A stretch of 64,000 nt of DNA, taken from contig CAUGJE010000005.1 of assembly GCA_959599915.1 (NCBI GenBank), positions 70,219 to 134,218 of the forward strand. Reading direction: 5' to 3'. Numbering within the stretch: the first letter of the stretch is position 1; each line of letters opens with the position of its first letter. The stretch is from an uncultured Collinsella sp. (lineage in GTDB: Bacteria > Actinomycetota > Coriobacteriia > Coriobacteriales > Coriobacteriaceae). The translations under genes and the position numbers were made by a program. Under the pieces are notes generated by a model. That model worked only from the letters and a program-made list of their open reading frames with translations, was not told the DNA's origin and searched no databases. Positions 52,868-60,733 of the stretch are shown here, piece by piece.

Positions 52868-53524
52868 CTATTTACCACCTTTCATAGCCGGAATTCGGCC
52901 AACAACGGGAATACCCAGGAGCTCTTCTGCCTCTTCGGCACCGCGGATGCGGGTATTGAGCATGTCTGCCAAAACGACATAGGCAACTGCGATAAAGATA
53001 CCGGCGAGGAACGCGACGGCAATATACAGCGTGCGCTTGGGGCCGCTGGGGGCTTCGGGGGTCTTAGCCTCGTCGATAACGTTGATGCTCTGGGCAGCGC
53101 CGACGTTCTGAGCGACCGTACTCACCGAGCTGGCAATGGCCTTTGCGACCTCAGCCGTCTCCTTGGCATCGGTGCCGGTAACCGAAAGCGTAATGACACG
53201 CGTGGTGGTCTCGGAGGAAACAGACACCTTGTAGTCATCCAAATCGGTGAGGCCCAGTTCTTTGGCGGCGCCGCTCTTAACGCTATCGCTATCCAGCAGC
53301 GTGGCGATATCGTTGGAAAGCATCTGGCTCGCCGAGAGATCGTTGTAGCTCATCTGACCGCTATCGTCGGTCTTGGCGAGAATGTACATGCTCGTCGTCG
53401 CGGTATAGGTGTTGTCCATCGCAACGAAGGACACGATGCCCATAGCGATCGCGCAGACCACCGGAAGGGTGATGACCAGCTTGAGGTGCTTCTTCAGCAG
53501 CTGGAACAGTTCGAGAAGGGTCAT
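52868..53524 (-). CDS. cpsC: CpsC/Wzz-type chain-length regulator and kinase activator
   Basis: 218 residues. Two membrane helices (LKLVITLPVVCAIAMGIVSF; TLYIAVAFLAGIFIAVAYVV) bracket an extracellular Wzz domain. A Pro-rich PEAPSGPKR precedes the second helix, and a short cytoplasmic tail (GIPVVGRIPAMKGGK) would activate the kinase. It is the first gene of the three-gene unit; no glycosyltransferase or polymerase gene follows in the window. Confidence 0.92.
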   Translation of the reverse strand: MTLLELFQLLKKHLKLVITLPVVCAIAMGIVSFVAMDNTYTATTSMYILAKTDDSGQMSYNDLSASQMLSNDIATLLDSDSVKSGAAKELGLTDLDDYKVSVSSETTTRVITLSVTGTDAKETAEVAKAIASSVSTVAQNVGAAQSINVIDEAKTPEAPSGPKRTLYIAVAFLAGIFIAVAYVVLADMLNTRIRGAEEAEELLGIPVVGRIPAMKGGK

Positions 53525-53665
53525 GCAGCTTGCCTTTCATTTCCCCAGTTCGGATTGACAAAACTGTCCGTATGTTATCGCATCTTTTTACCGAGACCAA
53601 ACTCTATACATAAGAAACAGGCTCTCCTGTAAAAATGTCGGAAGCAATCGTAAAATTGCACAACA

Positions 53666-53694
53666 ACGCCGCACCCGAAAGTCAAATGCGGCGT
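53666..53694 (-). terminator. Terminator of the pstB-phoBR operon
   Basis: 8-bp stem ACGCCGCA/TGCGGCGT with a 13-nt loop, followed by GTTGTTGTGC on the minus strand. Confidence 0.55.
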
Positions 53695-53719
53695 CTACAT
53701 CAATATCTATGTTGTATCG

Positions 53720-55144
53720 CTATGCGAATGGCTCGTCCTGCTGTATGGGAAACGTCACCGTAATGGTGGTTCCCACGCCCAACTCGCTCGACAGATCGAG
53801 CGTGGCGTGATGATACAGGGCCGCATGCTTGACAATGGCAAGCCCCAGGCCGGTTCCGCCGCGTGCCTTGGACCTACTCTTGTCCACGCGATAGAACCGC
53901 TCAAATACCTTGCCCTGTTCTTCAGGCGCGATACCGATTCCCGTGTCGGCGACAGCGAGGAACGGATGGCCTTCGTCGTTGGTGCCGCACTGCAGCGTAA
54001 CCGTACCGCCGGGCCGATTGTAGCGGATGGCGTTGCTTGCCAGATTATAGATGAGCTCGTCAATCAAGCGCGACACGCCTTCGATGACCACAGGCTTGGT
54101 CTCATGACTTATCGTCACATTCGCCTGACGGGCAACCTGTTCAAGGCGCTGCTCAACCGCGTAGATCGCACGCGAGAGCTCAATAGGCTCCGTGGACCCA
54201 ATGGGCACTGCCTCGCCTTCAGTTGCACGTTCGGCCTCGTCCAAGTTAGACAGCGTAAGGATGTCGTTGACAAGCGCTGCCAAGCGGCCCGCCTCACGAT
54301 AGATGCGACCGCCAAAGTTGCGCAGGTCGTCCTCGCCCTCGACCATGCCATTTGCGATGAGCTCGGCATAGCCCGAAATCGCCGTAAGCGGCGTCTTGAG
54401 CTCATGGGTGATATTCGCCGTGAACTCGCGGCGCATACGGTCGTTATCCGCTAGCACCGCCATTTGGCGCTTGAGTTCCTGGCGCTGCGACTCGATACGC
54501 TCAAGCATGGGGACCATCTCGGCATAGGCGTGCTCATAGCTACGGCGTGGGTGATCCAAATCCACCTCTTGCAACGGCGCGATGATGGCACGGGACTCAC
54601 GGCGCGCCATAAAAAACGAGAGTACTGCACCCGCTGCTGCGATAAGCAGCATCGGCGCCAGCATCGACAGCAAAATCGCCGCAACGCCAGGCTGGGCCTG
54701 CGCCAAGCGAACGACCTGGCCGTTATCAAGGGTGACAGCGCGATACAGCATAATCTCGTCGAGTGTAGAGCTTGCGCGCTCCGCGGAACCCGAACCACTC
54801 TCAAAGGCCTCGATGACCTCGGGGCGATCGCCATGGTTGGGCAGTGTGGAAGGCGACGCCTCGTTGTCGTAGGCAACAGATCCGTCCTTATTGATCAGCG
54901 TGATACGAAGATCCTCGCGATCGAGGCTTCGCAAGAACGGAATGGGCTCCTGCTGCTCGTCGAGGGCGGCAGCAATGAGCTCAGTTTCCTGCGCCAGATT
55001 GGCACTCGTGGCATCCGCCAAAGTGTTTTGCACAAAGAACGCGCCCAGCACCGTAAACGCCACGATAACCGCCATGGCGCAGACAAAGATCGTCACAAAA
55101 ACGCGGTGCGACAGCGTATGTTTTCCCTGGGGGGCGAAGACCAC
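53720..55144 (-). CDS. phoR: PhoR-like sensor histidine kinase
   Basis: 474 residues: two membrane helices (FVTIFVCAMAVIVAFTVLGA; ILLSMLAPMLLIAAAGAVLS) around a 130-residue sensor region, then HAMP-like linker, H box FTANITHELKTPLTAISGY, N box, G1 VADTGIGIAPEEQG and G2 GGTGLGLAIVKHAA. The start is a GTG at 55142-55144 behind GGAGGAG, 3 bp after phoB. Paired with PhoB; with pstB upstream it very likely senses phosphate limitation. Confidence 0.88.
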   Translation of the reverse strand: MVFAPQGKHTLSHRVFVTIFVCAMAVIVAFTVLGAFFVQNTLADATSANLAQETELIAAALDEQQEPIPFLRSLDREDLRITLINKDGSVAYDNEASPSTLPNHGDRPEVIEAFESGSGSAERASSTLDEIMLYRAVTLDNGQVVRLAQAQPGVAAILLSMLAPMLLIAAAGAVLSFFMARRESRAIIAPLQEVDLDHPRRSYEHAYAEMVPMLERIESQRQELKRQMAVLADNDRMRREFTANITHELKTPLTAISGYAELIANGMVEGEDDLRNFGGRIYREAGRLAALVNDILTLSNLDEAERATEGEAVPIGSTEPIELSRAIYAVEQRLEQVARQANVTISHETKPVVIEGVSRLIDELIYNLASNAIRYNRPGGTVTLQCGTNDEGHPFLAVADTGIGIAPEEQGKVFERFYRVDKSRSKARGGTGLGLAIVKHAALYHHATLDLSSELGVGTTITVTFPIQQDEPFA

Positions 55145-55147
55145 GGG

Positions 55148-55876
55148 TTACTCCTCCGATGCGGTGGCCGCGGTGTCGTCGCCTTCGGCACCATCACCGG
55201 CAGAAGGCTCGGCCAAGCGGTAACCCACGCCGCGCACGGTCTCGATGGCGCTGGCATGCTCGCCCAGTTTTTGGCGAAGCGTCTGCACATGCACGTCGAC
55301 GGTGCGCGAACCGCCGTCGAAGTCCCAGCCCCACACGCTCTGCAGCAACGACTCGCGGGTAAAGACCACGCCGGGCTTGCGCATGAGGTACTCGAGCAGG
55401 TCGAACTCGCGCAGGGTGAGCTTAAGCGGCTCGCCGGCAACGGTCACCTCGCGATGGCTGGGCGAGAGCACGATGTCGCCCACGCTGAGCACATCGCTCG
55501 CCTGCTTGACCATGCCGCCGCGACGCAGCAGTGCGCGGCAGCGGCTCGCAAGCTCCATGAGCGAAAACGGTTTAGTCAGGTAATCGTCGGCACCGCCATC
55601 GAGCGCCATCACCTTGTCGAGTTCGGTGTCCTTGGCGGTAAGCATCATGATGGGCACCGTCGCCGTCAGGCGATCGGCACGCAGGCGACGCATAATCGCC
55701 AAGCCATCGGTGTCGGGCAGCATGATATCGAGCAGCACAGCATCGGGCACCCGTCGTGCCACGGCAGCTTTAAACTCGCCATCACACGAAAAGCCCTCGG
55801 CCTCGATTCCCTGCTTGCGCAGCGCGTAGACTGTCAAATCCCTGATGTTGTCATCGTCCTCGACGTAATAGATCAT
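55148..55876 (-). CDS. phoB: PhoB-like response regulator
   Basis: 242 residues. Receiver with the acidic pocket YYVEDDDNIRD, phospho-Asp in AVLLDIMLPDTDG and KPFSLMEL. A winged-helix output follows with LTLREFDLLEYLMRKPGVVF and RTVDVHVQTLRQKLG. The tail after GYRLAEP is Ala/Asp/Glu-rich (about 20 residues). It lies between pstB (64 bp upstream) and phoR (3 bp downstream). Confidence 0.9.
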   Translation of the reverse strand: MIYYVEDDDNIRDLTVYALRKQGIEAEGFSCDGEFKAAVARRVPDAVLLDIMLPDTDGLAIMRRLRADRLTATVPIMMLTAKDTELDKVMALDGGADDYLTKPFSLMELASRCRALLRRGGMVKQASDVLSVGDIVLSPSHREVTVAGEPLKLTLREFDLLEYLMRKPGVVFTRESLLQSVWGWDFDGGSRTVDVHVQTLRQKLGEHASAIETVRGVGYRLAEPSAGDGAEGDDTAATASEE

Positions 55877-55940
55877 GTTGAACCCCTTTGCGGCCGATAT
55901 GACCGCATCTTAACCCTAAAGGCACCTGTAAAAGACAGCG

Positions 55941-56816
55941 TCAGCCAAAACGCCCCGTCAAATAATCCGCGGTGCGCGGATCGGACGGATTCTTGAAGAG
56001 TTGCGCGGTGGGCGCGTGCTCCACCAGCTCACCCAGCAAAAAGAACGCAACCGAATCGGAAATACGCGCGGCCTGCTGCATGTTGTGCGTCACGACCACC
56101 AGCGTGCAGGTCTCCTTGAGCTCGCAGGCCAGCTGCTCCACCACCAACGTCGACACAGGGTCGAGTGCCGAGGTCGGCTCGTCCATCAGCAGAATGTCGG
56201 GCTGCACGGCAAGTGCGCGGGCGATGCACAGGCGCTGCTGCTGTCCACCCGAAAGACCCAGGCCTGACTCTTTGAGCTTGTCCTTGACCTCGTCCCACAG
56301 GGCAGCGCGACGCAGGGAGTCCTCGACCAGCTCATCGAGCACGACGCGGTCGCGCACACCCATACCGCGAGGACCGTAGGCGACGTTGTCGTAGATGCTC
56401 ATGGGAAATGGGTTGGGGCGTTGGAACACCATGCCCACGCGCTGGCGCAAACGGCAGATGTCGCAATCGCCCAGGATATCTTGACCATCGAGCGCAATCT
56501 TGCCCTCGATGCGGCAATCCTTGATGCCGTCGTTCATGCGGTTAAAGCAGCGCAGCAACGTGGACTTTCCGCAGCCCGAAGGCCCGATGAACGAAGTGAT
56601 CTGCTTGTCGCGGATCTTGATATTCACGTCCTTGAGCGCATGGTGATCGCCATAGAACAGGTCGAGGCCCTCGACGTCGATGCGCGTCGGCGAGGCGGCA
56701 AGATCCTCTGCCGTGGGGCGAGTCGCATCCCCAACCTCGCGCTCATGCGCGGCCTCGGCCTGCGCTTCCATGAGTTCTTCAAGCTCCGTGGGCTCCACAG
56801 CCGCAGCAGCCGTCAT
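55941..56816 (-). CDS. pstB: Phosphate ABC transporter ATPase PstB
   Basis: 291 residues. Walker A GPSGCGKST, Q loop VGMVFQRPNPFPMSIYDNV (diagnostic of PstB), signature LSGGQQQRLCIARALA, Walker B ILLMDEPTSALDP. The first 45 residues form an acidic, Ala/Glu-rich extension absent from most PstB. The start is the ATG at 56814-56816, eight bases behind GGAGG. It is the first gene of a pstB-phoB-phoR operon; pstS, pstC, pstA and phoU are absent from this window. Confidence 0.93.
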   Translation of the reverse strand: MTAAAAVEPTELEELMEAQAEAAHEREVGDATRPTAEDLAASPTRIDVEGLDLFYGDHHALKDVNIKIRDKQITSFIGPSGCGKSTLLRCFNRMNDGIKDCRIEGKIALDGQDILGDCDICRLRQRVGMVFQRPNPFPMSIYDNVAYGPRGMGVRDRVVLDELVEDSLRRAALWDEVKDKLKESGLGLSGGQQQRLCIARALAVQPDILLMDEPTSALDPVSTLVVEQLACELKETCTLVVVTHNMQQAARISDSVAFFLLGELVEHAPTAQLFKNPSDPRTADYLTGRFG

Positions 56817-56919
56817 ACCGCACACCTCCATATCGATATCAATTCAGCAGTATCGATAGTAGGAATCGCGGCTCATACGCACGTGAGCACATTGTCAAGT
56901 GTTTGTAAGGGCACACTGG

Positions 56920-58158
56920 CTATGCGGCGGGCAGCTCGATGGTGAATATCGTGTGTTCGGGCGTCGATTCACATGCAACGGTACCGCCGTGTGCCGCGAT
57001 GATCTCCTTGGCAATAGCAAGGCCCAGGCCGGCACCACCGCGATTGGTCGCACGCGCCGCATCCAGGCGATAGAACTTCTCAAAGATCACCTTGAGCTTA
57101 GCCGCAGGGATAGGATCGCCCTGATTGATAAAGCGCACGCGCACGCCGCCATCGTCTTGGCGCCTGGCCTCAATCGTGATAGTCGAGCCCTCATAGCTAT
57201 AGGCGACGGCGTTTTTCATGATGTTGTTGAACACGCGGGCCATCTTGTCGCCATCCACGAGCACCGTCAGGTCCTCGCGAATATCAACTTGGGCTTCCTT
57301 ATGCTGCTCGTTGAGGATGGGATAGAACTCGTCAGCCACCTGAGCCAGCAGCAACCCCAGATCAACATAGCCGCGCGTGAGCACGATATCGTGGAAGTCA
57401 AAGCGCGTGATATCGAAGAACTCTTCGATGAGCGCATCGAGCCGGTGGGCCTTGTCGAGCGCCACGCCCGTAAAACGTGTGCGCTGCTCAAGCGGCAAAT
57501 CGGGGGCCTCCTGCAAGAGCGAAAGGTAGCCCACCACGCTGGCGAGCGGCGTGCGCAGGTCGTGCGCCAGGTACGTCACCAGGTCATCTTTGCGGTGGGA
57601 TTCGTCACGCAGGGCTTGTTGAACCCTACGCTCGCAATCGCGCGCCCGGTTGAGCGCGCCCTCGACCTCGAGGAAGTCGCCGTCAATGTTGTCCCATGTG
57701 TCGGGGTTATCGATCAGACGGTCCTGAATGCGGGCGGCAATCACGCGGTCGGCGTGCAGCTCGCCCTGCTCGTAACCCTGGTAGTACAGGGCGCGTCCGC
57801 AGAAGAACAGGACGCACACGGCAAGCGCCAGCACAAATCCAAGCATGTTGAACACAAAGCCGGCGTCAAAGAATACGGGCTCGCCAATACCGCCAAGCGC
57901 CATGGACCCGATCGCCAACGTAATTGTCCACGCGGCGCCGCCGATCACCACACAGCGGCGAACGATTTCGAATCGATCAATCAGCAAAAAGCCAATGAGT
58001 AGAACTGCCAGGATGCCAACGATATTGTCAATGCCGATGAGCAGCAGACTCAGCAAAAAGAGCAGCACCGTCGCAAGCGCGCGGTTGTCGACGACTGCCC
58101 GTACGTATTCAAAGAGTCGATCGGGCACCTCGAATGCCTGCCTATCGTCTTTTGTCAT
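56920..58158 (-). CDS. VanS-like sensor histidine kinase
   Basis: 412 residues. Four membrane helices in the N-terminal 125 residues (ATVLLFLLSLLLIGIDNIVG onward), with almost no extracytoplasmic loop. Then comes H box VTYLAHDLRTPLASVVGYLS, N box NNIMKNAVAYSY and G2 GGAGLGLAIAKEII. The ...YLAHDLRTPLAS motif and layout resemble VanS and related envelope-stress kinases. The start is the ATG at 58156-58158, 6 bp after GGGGAA. It follows its response regulator by 25 bp. Confidence 0.87.
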   Translation of the reverse strand: MTKDDRQAFEVPDRLFEYVRAVVDNRALATVLLFLLSLLLIGIDNIVGILAVLLIGFLLIDRFEIVRRCVVIGGAAWTITLAIGSMALGGIGEPVFFDAGFVFNMLGFVLALAVCVLFFCGRALYYQGYEQGELHADRVIAARIQDRLIDNPDTWDNIDGDFLEVEGALNRARDCERRVQQALRDESHRKDDLVTYLAHDLRTPLASVVGYLSLLQEAPDLPLEQRTRFTGVALDKAHRLDALIEEFFDITRFDFHDIVLTRGYVDLGLLLAQVADEFYPILNEQHKEAQVDIREDLTVLVDGDKMARVFNNIMKNAVAYSYEGSTITIEARRQDDGGVRVRFINQGDPIPAAKLKVIFEKFYRLDAARATNRGGAGLGLAIAKEIIAAHGGTVACESTPEHTIFTIELPAA

Positions 58159-58183
58159 ATCCACTTCCCCACCATCAAAGGCG

Positions 58184-58879
58184 CTATTCGATTATGTAGC
58201 CGACGCCCCAGACGTTTTTGATAAAGCGCGGCTTTTGAGCGTCGTCGCCAATCTTTTCGCGCAGGTGGCGAATGTGCACCATCACCGTATTGTTGGAGCC
58301 GGGCATAAAATCCTCGTTCCACACCGCGCGGAACAGATCCTCCACGGCTACCACGCTGCCGCGATGCTCAACCAGATACAGCAAGATGGAATACTCGATG
58401 GGCGTGAGGCGTACCGGTGCACCGTCCACCGTTACGGAACGAGCATCGCGGTTGATCTCCAGGCCGTCGAGCTGGATGGTCGGCGACTCGGCCGCCTGCG
58501 AGCGGCTACCGTAGCTGGTGTAGCGGCGAAGCTGAGCGTGCACGCGCGCGATGAGCTCCAGCGGACGGAACGGCTTAACCACGTAATCGTCCGCGCCAAG
58601 CGAAAGGCCCTCGATCTTGTCTTGCTGGGCATCGCGCGCCGTCAGCATGATCACAGGATAGGTATGGCTGAAACGGATCGTACGCAGTAGCTCAAAGCCA
58701 TCGATATCGGGCAGCATGACATCCAACAGTGCCAGATCGAACTCCTGCTCCAGGATTGCCTTGGCAGCATCGGCCCCGCTATAGGCAATCTGGACATCAA
58801 AGCCCTCTTTTGTAAGGTAGATACCAACCAAGTCGGCGATGGCCTTCTCGTCATCAACTACCAAAATGCGCTCGTTCAT
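58184..58879 (-). CDS. VanR-like response regulator
   Basis: 231 residues. Receiver ILVVDDEKAIADLVGIYL, phospho-Asp in LALLDVMLPDIDG, KPFRPLEL. OmpR-type winged helix LTPIEYSILLYLVEHRG and NTVMVHIRHLREKIG. Good ribosome site (GAGGAG). It is divergent from the DD-carboxypeptidase gene across 197 bp, so that gene is its most likely target. Confidence 0.9.
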   Translation of the reverse strand: MNERILVVDDEKAIADLVGIYLTKEGFDVQIAYSGADAAKAILEQEFDLALLDVMLPDIDGFELLRTIRFSHTYPVIMLTARDAQQDKIEGLSLGADDYVVKPFRPLELIARVHAQLRRYTSYGSRSQAAESPTIQLDGLEINRDARSVTVDGAPVRLTPIEYSILLYLVEHRGSVVAVEDLFRAVWNEDFMPGSNNTVMVHIRHLREKIGDDAQKPRFIKNVWGVGYIIE

Positions 58880-59031
58880 GCGTGCTCCTCTCGCGCTCCA
58901 TTATGCCCGAGGCGACGCACGCCACACACAACAAGCGTGGGTGATTAAGTCGGCCTTAAGCACCCTTGTGCCCGTTCGGGCGCGGATGTGGGCCACGCAC
59001 GCACGCGATGATCGCCGACGCCGGCAAACGA

Positions 59032-59037
59032 TATACT
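59032..59037 (+). promoter_or_regulatory. -10 element of the DD-carboxypeptidase gene
   Basis: TATACT lies 40 bp upstream of the chosen start. No good -35 is visible, which fits a promoter activated by a response regulator. Confidence 0.4.
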
Positions 59038-59076
59038 CTAGTTCCAGAAGAGACCATCCCGTCGAAAGCGAAATCC

Positions 59077-60417
59077 GTGAAGTCCCTCACCTCTTTTGCA
59101 AAGCGCTCAGCCCAGCTTGCCGCCGGCTTTGTCTGCGCTATCGCCCTTGCCGCTGGCGTGCCCACCGTCGCCGGCGCCCAAGTACTCACGACCGACAATG
59201 TTTGCGGCAAAACCGCCGATGCGCGCGGCATCACGGCCGAAAACCTGCCCGATATCGATGCGACCAATGCCCTCGTCATGGGCAAAGACGGCACCGTCTA
59301 CTATGCCCGCGGTGCCGATGAGCAGGTCAAGATTGCCTCGATCACCAAGGTCATGACCGCAATCCTAACCGTCGAGAATTGCAAGATGGACGAGAAGGTC
59401 ACGGTGAGCAACGCCGCAGCCACCGTGGGCAATTCAACAGCCGGCCTACTCGAAGGCGACGAGCTCACCGTGAAGCAGGCACTGCGCGGCCTGATGATTC
59501 CCTCGGGCAACGACGCCGCCATCGTGCTCGCCGAATATGTGGGCAAGAAGATCGACCCTAAGACCAAAGACGCCGAGGCAACATTTGTGAAAGCCATGAA
59601 CGAGCGCGCTAAGAAGCTCGGTTGCACCGGCACGCTTTTTGAAAACCCGCATGGTCTGGACTTTGATGAGTGGGCTGGCGATATGCACTCAACCGCACAC
59701 GACGTAGCGCTGATGATGCAGGAGGCCATGAAAAACGACACGATCCGCGAGGTCGTAGCGAGCGAAGATTCCTGGATCGAGGTCACGGGCGCCGACGGCA
59801 CCGACCATTCGCATTCCATGGACACGCATAACTATTTGCTAGGCCAAGATGGCAACATCGGTGGCAAGACCGGCACCACCGATGATGCAGGCTATTGCTT
59901 TACGGGTGCCTACAACCGCGATGGCGACGAGATCTACACCGTCGTTTTGAACTCCACCACCACCGACCAGCGCTTTACCGATACCGCAACCCTTGCCAAT
60001 TGGTACTACGGTCACAAGGTGACGGTCGCAATCGCCAACACACAGGAAAAGACCGCCAACGGCAACCCGCTTATGGCGCGCATTGGTCAAACCGACTGGA
60101 CGGATAAGACGATCGACGCCACACTCGCCGATCCTACGGCGCAAGCGACCGTGTTTTCCCTTGCCGGCGAGGTGACCGAAAAGGTTAGCTACGACGATCT
60201 TTCGGGCACGGTGCATGTGGGCGACAAGGTGGGCAGCGTCACGCTCAAGCAGGACGGCACCAAGATCGCCGTCATGGACCTAGTTGCCGACGAGGAGGGC
60301 GCAGGGCCGAATCCCATTGAATGGCTACTCGTGAAGCTCGATCGCTTGGGCCGTCGCATCGACAACCGCCCACTCACGGCAGAAAGCGAGACCGTCGCCA
60401 AGGCGCCCGAGGTGTAG
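59077..60417 (+). CDS. dacA: D-alanyl-D-alanine carboxypeptidase (S11 family, DacA-like)
   Basis: 446 residues. Trims the terminal D-Ala from peptidoglycan pentapeptides outside the membrane. Serine PBP motifs: SITK (SxxK, in KIASITKVMTAI), SGN (in LMIPSGNDAAIV) and KTG (in IGGKTGTTDDAGY). I start at the GTG at 59077 because it gives a clean signal peptide (KSLTSFAKRS, hydrophobic core, VAGA) and lies downstream of a TATACT box; longer in-frame starts would place that box inside the gene. The C-terminus has an amphipathic helix (EWLLVKLDRLGRRI) for membrane contact. Confidence 0.92.
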   Translation: MKSLTSFAKRSAQLAAGFVCAIALAAGVPTVAGAQVLTTDNVCGKTADARGITAENLPDIDATNALVMGKDGTVYYARGADEQVKIASITKVMTAILTVENCKMDEKVTVSNAAATVGNSTAGLLEGDELTVKQALRGLMIPSGNDAAIVLAEYVGKKIDPKTKDAEATFVKAMNERAKKLGCTGTLFENPHGLDFDEWAGDMHSTAHDVALMMQEAMKNDTIREVVASEDSWIEVTGADGTDHSHSMDTHNYLLGQDGNIGGKTGTTDDAGYCFTGAYNRDGDEIYTVVLNSTTTDQRFTDTATLANWYYGHKVTVAIANTQEKTANGNPLMARIGQTDWTDKTIDATLADPTAQATVFSLAGEVTEKVSYDDLSGTVHVGDKVGSVTLKQDGTKIAVMDLVADEEGAGPNPIEWLLVKLDRLGRRIDNRPLTAESETVAKAPEV

Positions 60418-60441
60418 GGCGCAAGAATAATAAGCCCACTG

Positions 60442-60471
60442 AAAGGAGGCGTCCGAAAGGATGCCTCCTTT
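60442..60471 (+). terminator. Terminator of dacA
   Basis: 13-bp stem AAAGGAGGCGTCC with GAAA loop (one mismatch) followed by six T. Confidence 0.85.
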
Positions 60472-60474
60472 TTT

Positions 60475-60487
60475 GAGGTTCGAATCC
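60475..60487 (+). other. Orphan tRNA T-arm-like sequence
   Basis: GAGGTTCGAATCC, identical to the T-loop core of tRNAs, on the strand opposite to the nearby tRNA-Ser. The sequence after it (CCAGCCTCC ... CCGCACCA) resembles a decayed acceptor end. The same 13-mer occurs at 63294 and 63484. Confidence 0.4.
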
Positions 60488-60512
60488 CCAGCCTCCTTTC
60501 TCCGCACCAAAA

Positions 60513-60534
60513 AAGGGCCCCAGATGGGACCCTT
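60513..60534 (-). terminator. Terminator of tRNA-Ser
   Basis: AAGGGTCCC-ATCTG-GGGCCCTT on the minus strand followed by TTTT. Confidence 0.75.
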
Positions 60535-60548
60535 CTTTCAATTCGTAC

Positions 60549-60639
60549 TGGCGGAGAGCTGGGGATTCGAACCCCAGATGCCCTTTTGGGGCATACTCGC
60601 TTAGCAGGCGAGCACCTTCGGCCTCTCGGTCAGCTCTCC
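60549..60639 (-). tRNA. tRNA-Ser(GCT)
   Basis: 91 nt with an encoded CCA. Acceptor GGAGAGC pairs with GCTCTCC, discriminator G. Anticodon loop CTGCTAA reads serine AGC/AGT codons. The long variable arm (TATGCCCCAAAAGGGCAT) marks a class II tRNA, and the T arm GGTTCGAATCC is normal. Confidence 0.97.
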
Positions 60640-60733
60640 GTAACAGCCGTTCTATAGTAACCAAACAGTCGAAGTTGGGCAAGAGGGAATTTTCTAATTG
60701 CCCGGCGGCCTTTCCTCCTTGCAGTTTTCGCCC

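Noticed and set aside
58966..59076. Longer N-terminus for the DD-carboxypeptidase (starts at 58966 or 59008)
   Set aside because: It would bury the signal peptide and the TATACT promoter box inside the gene.
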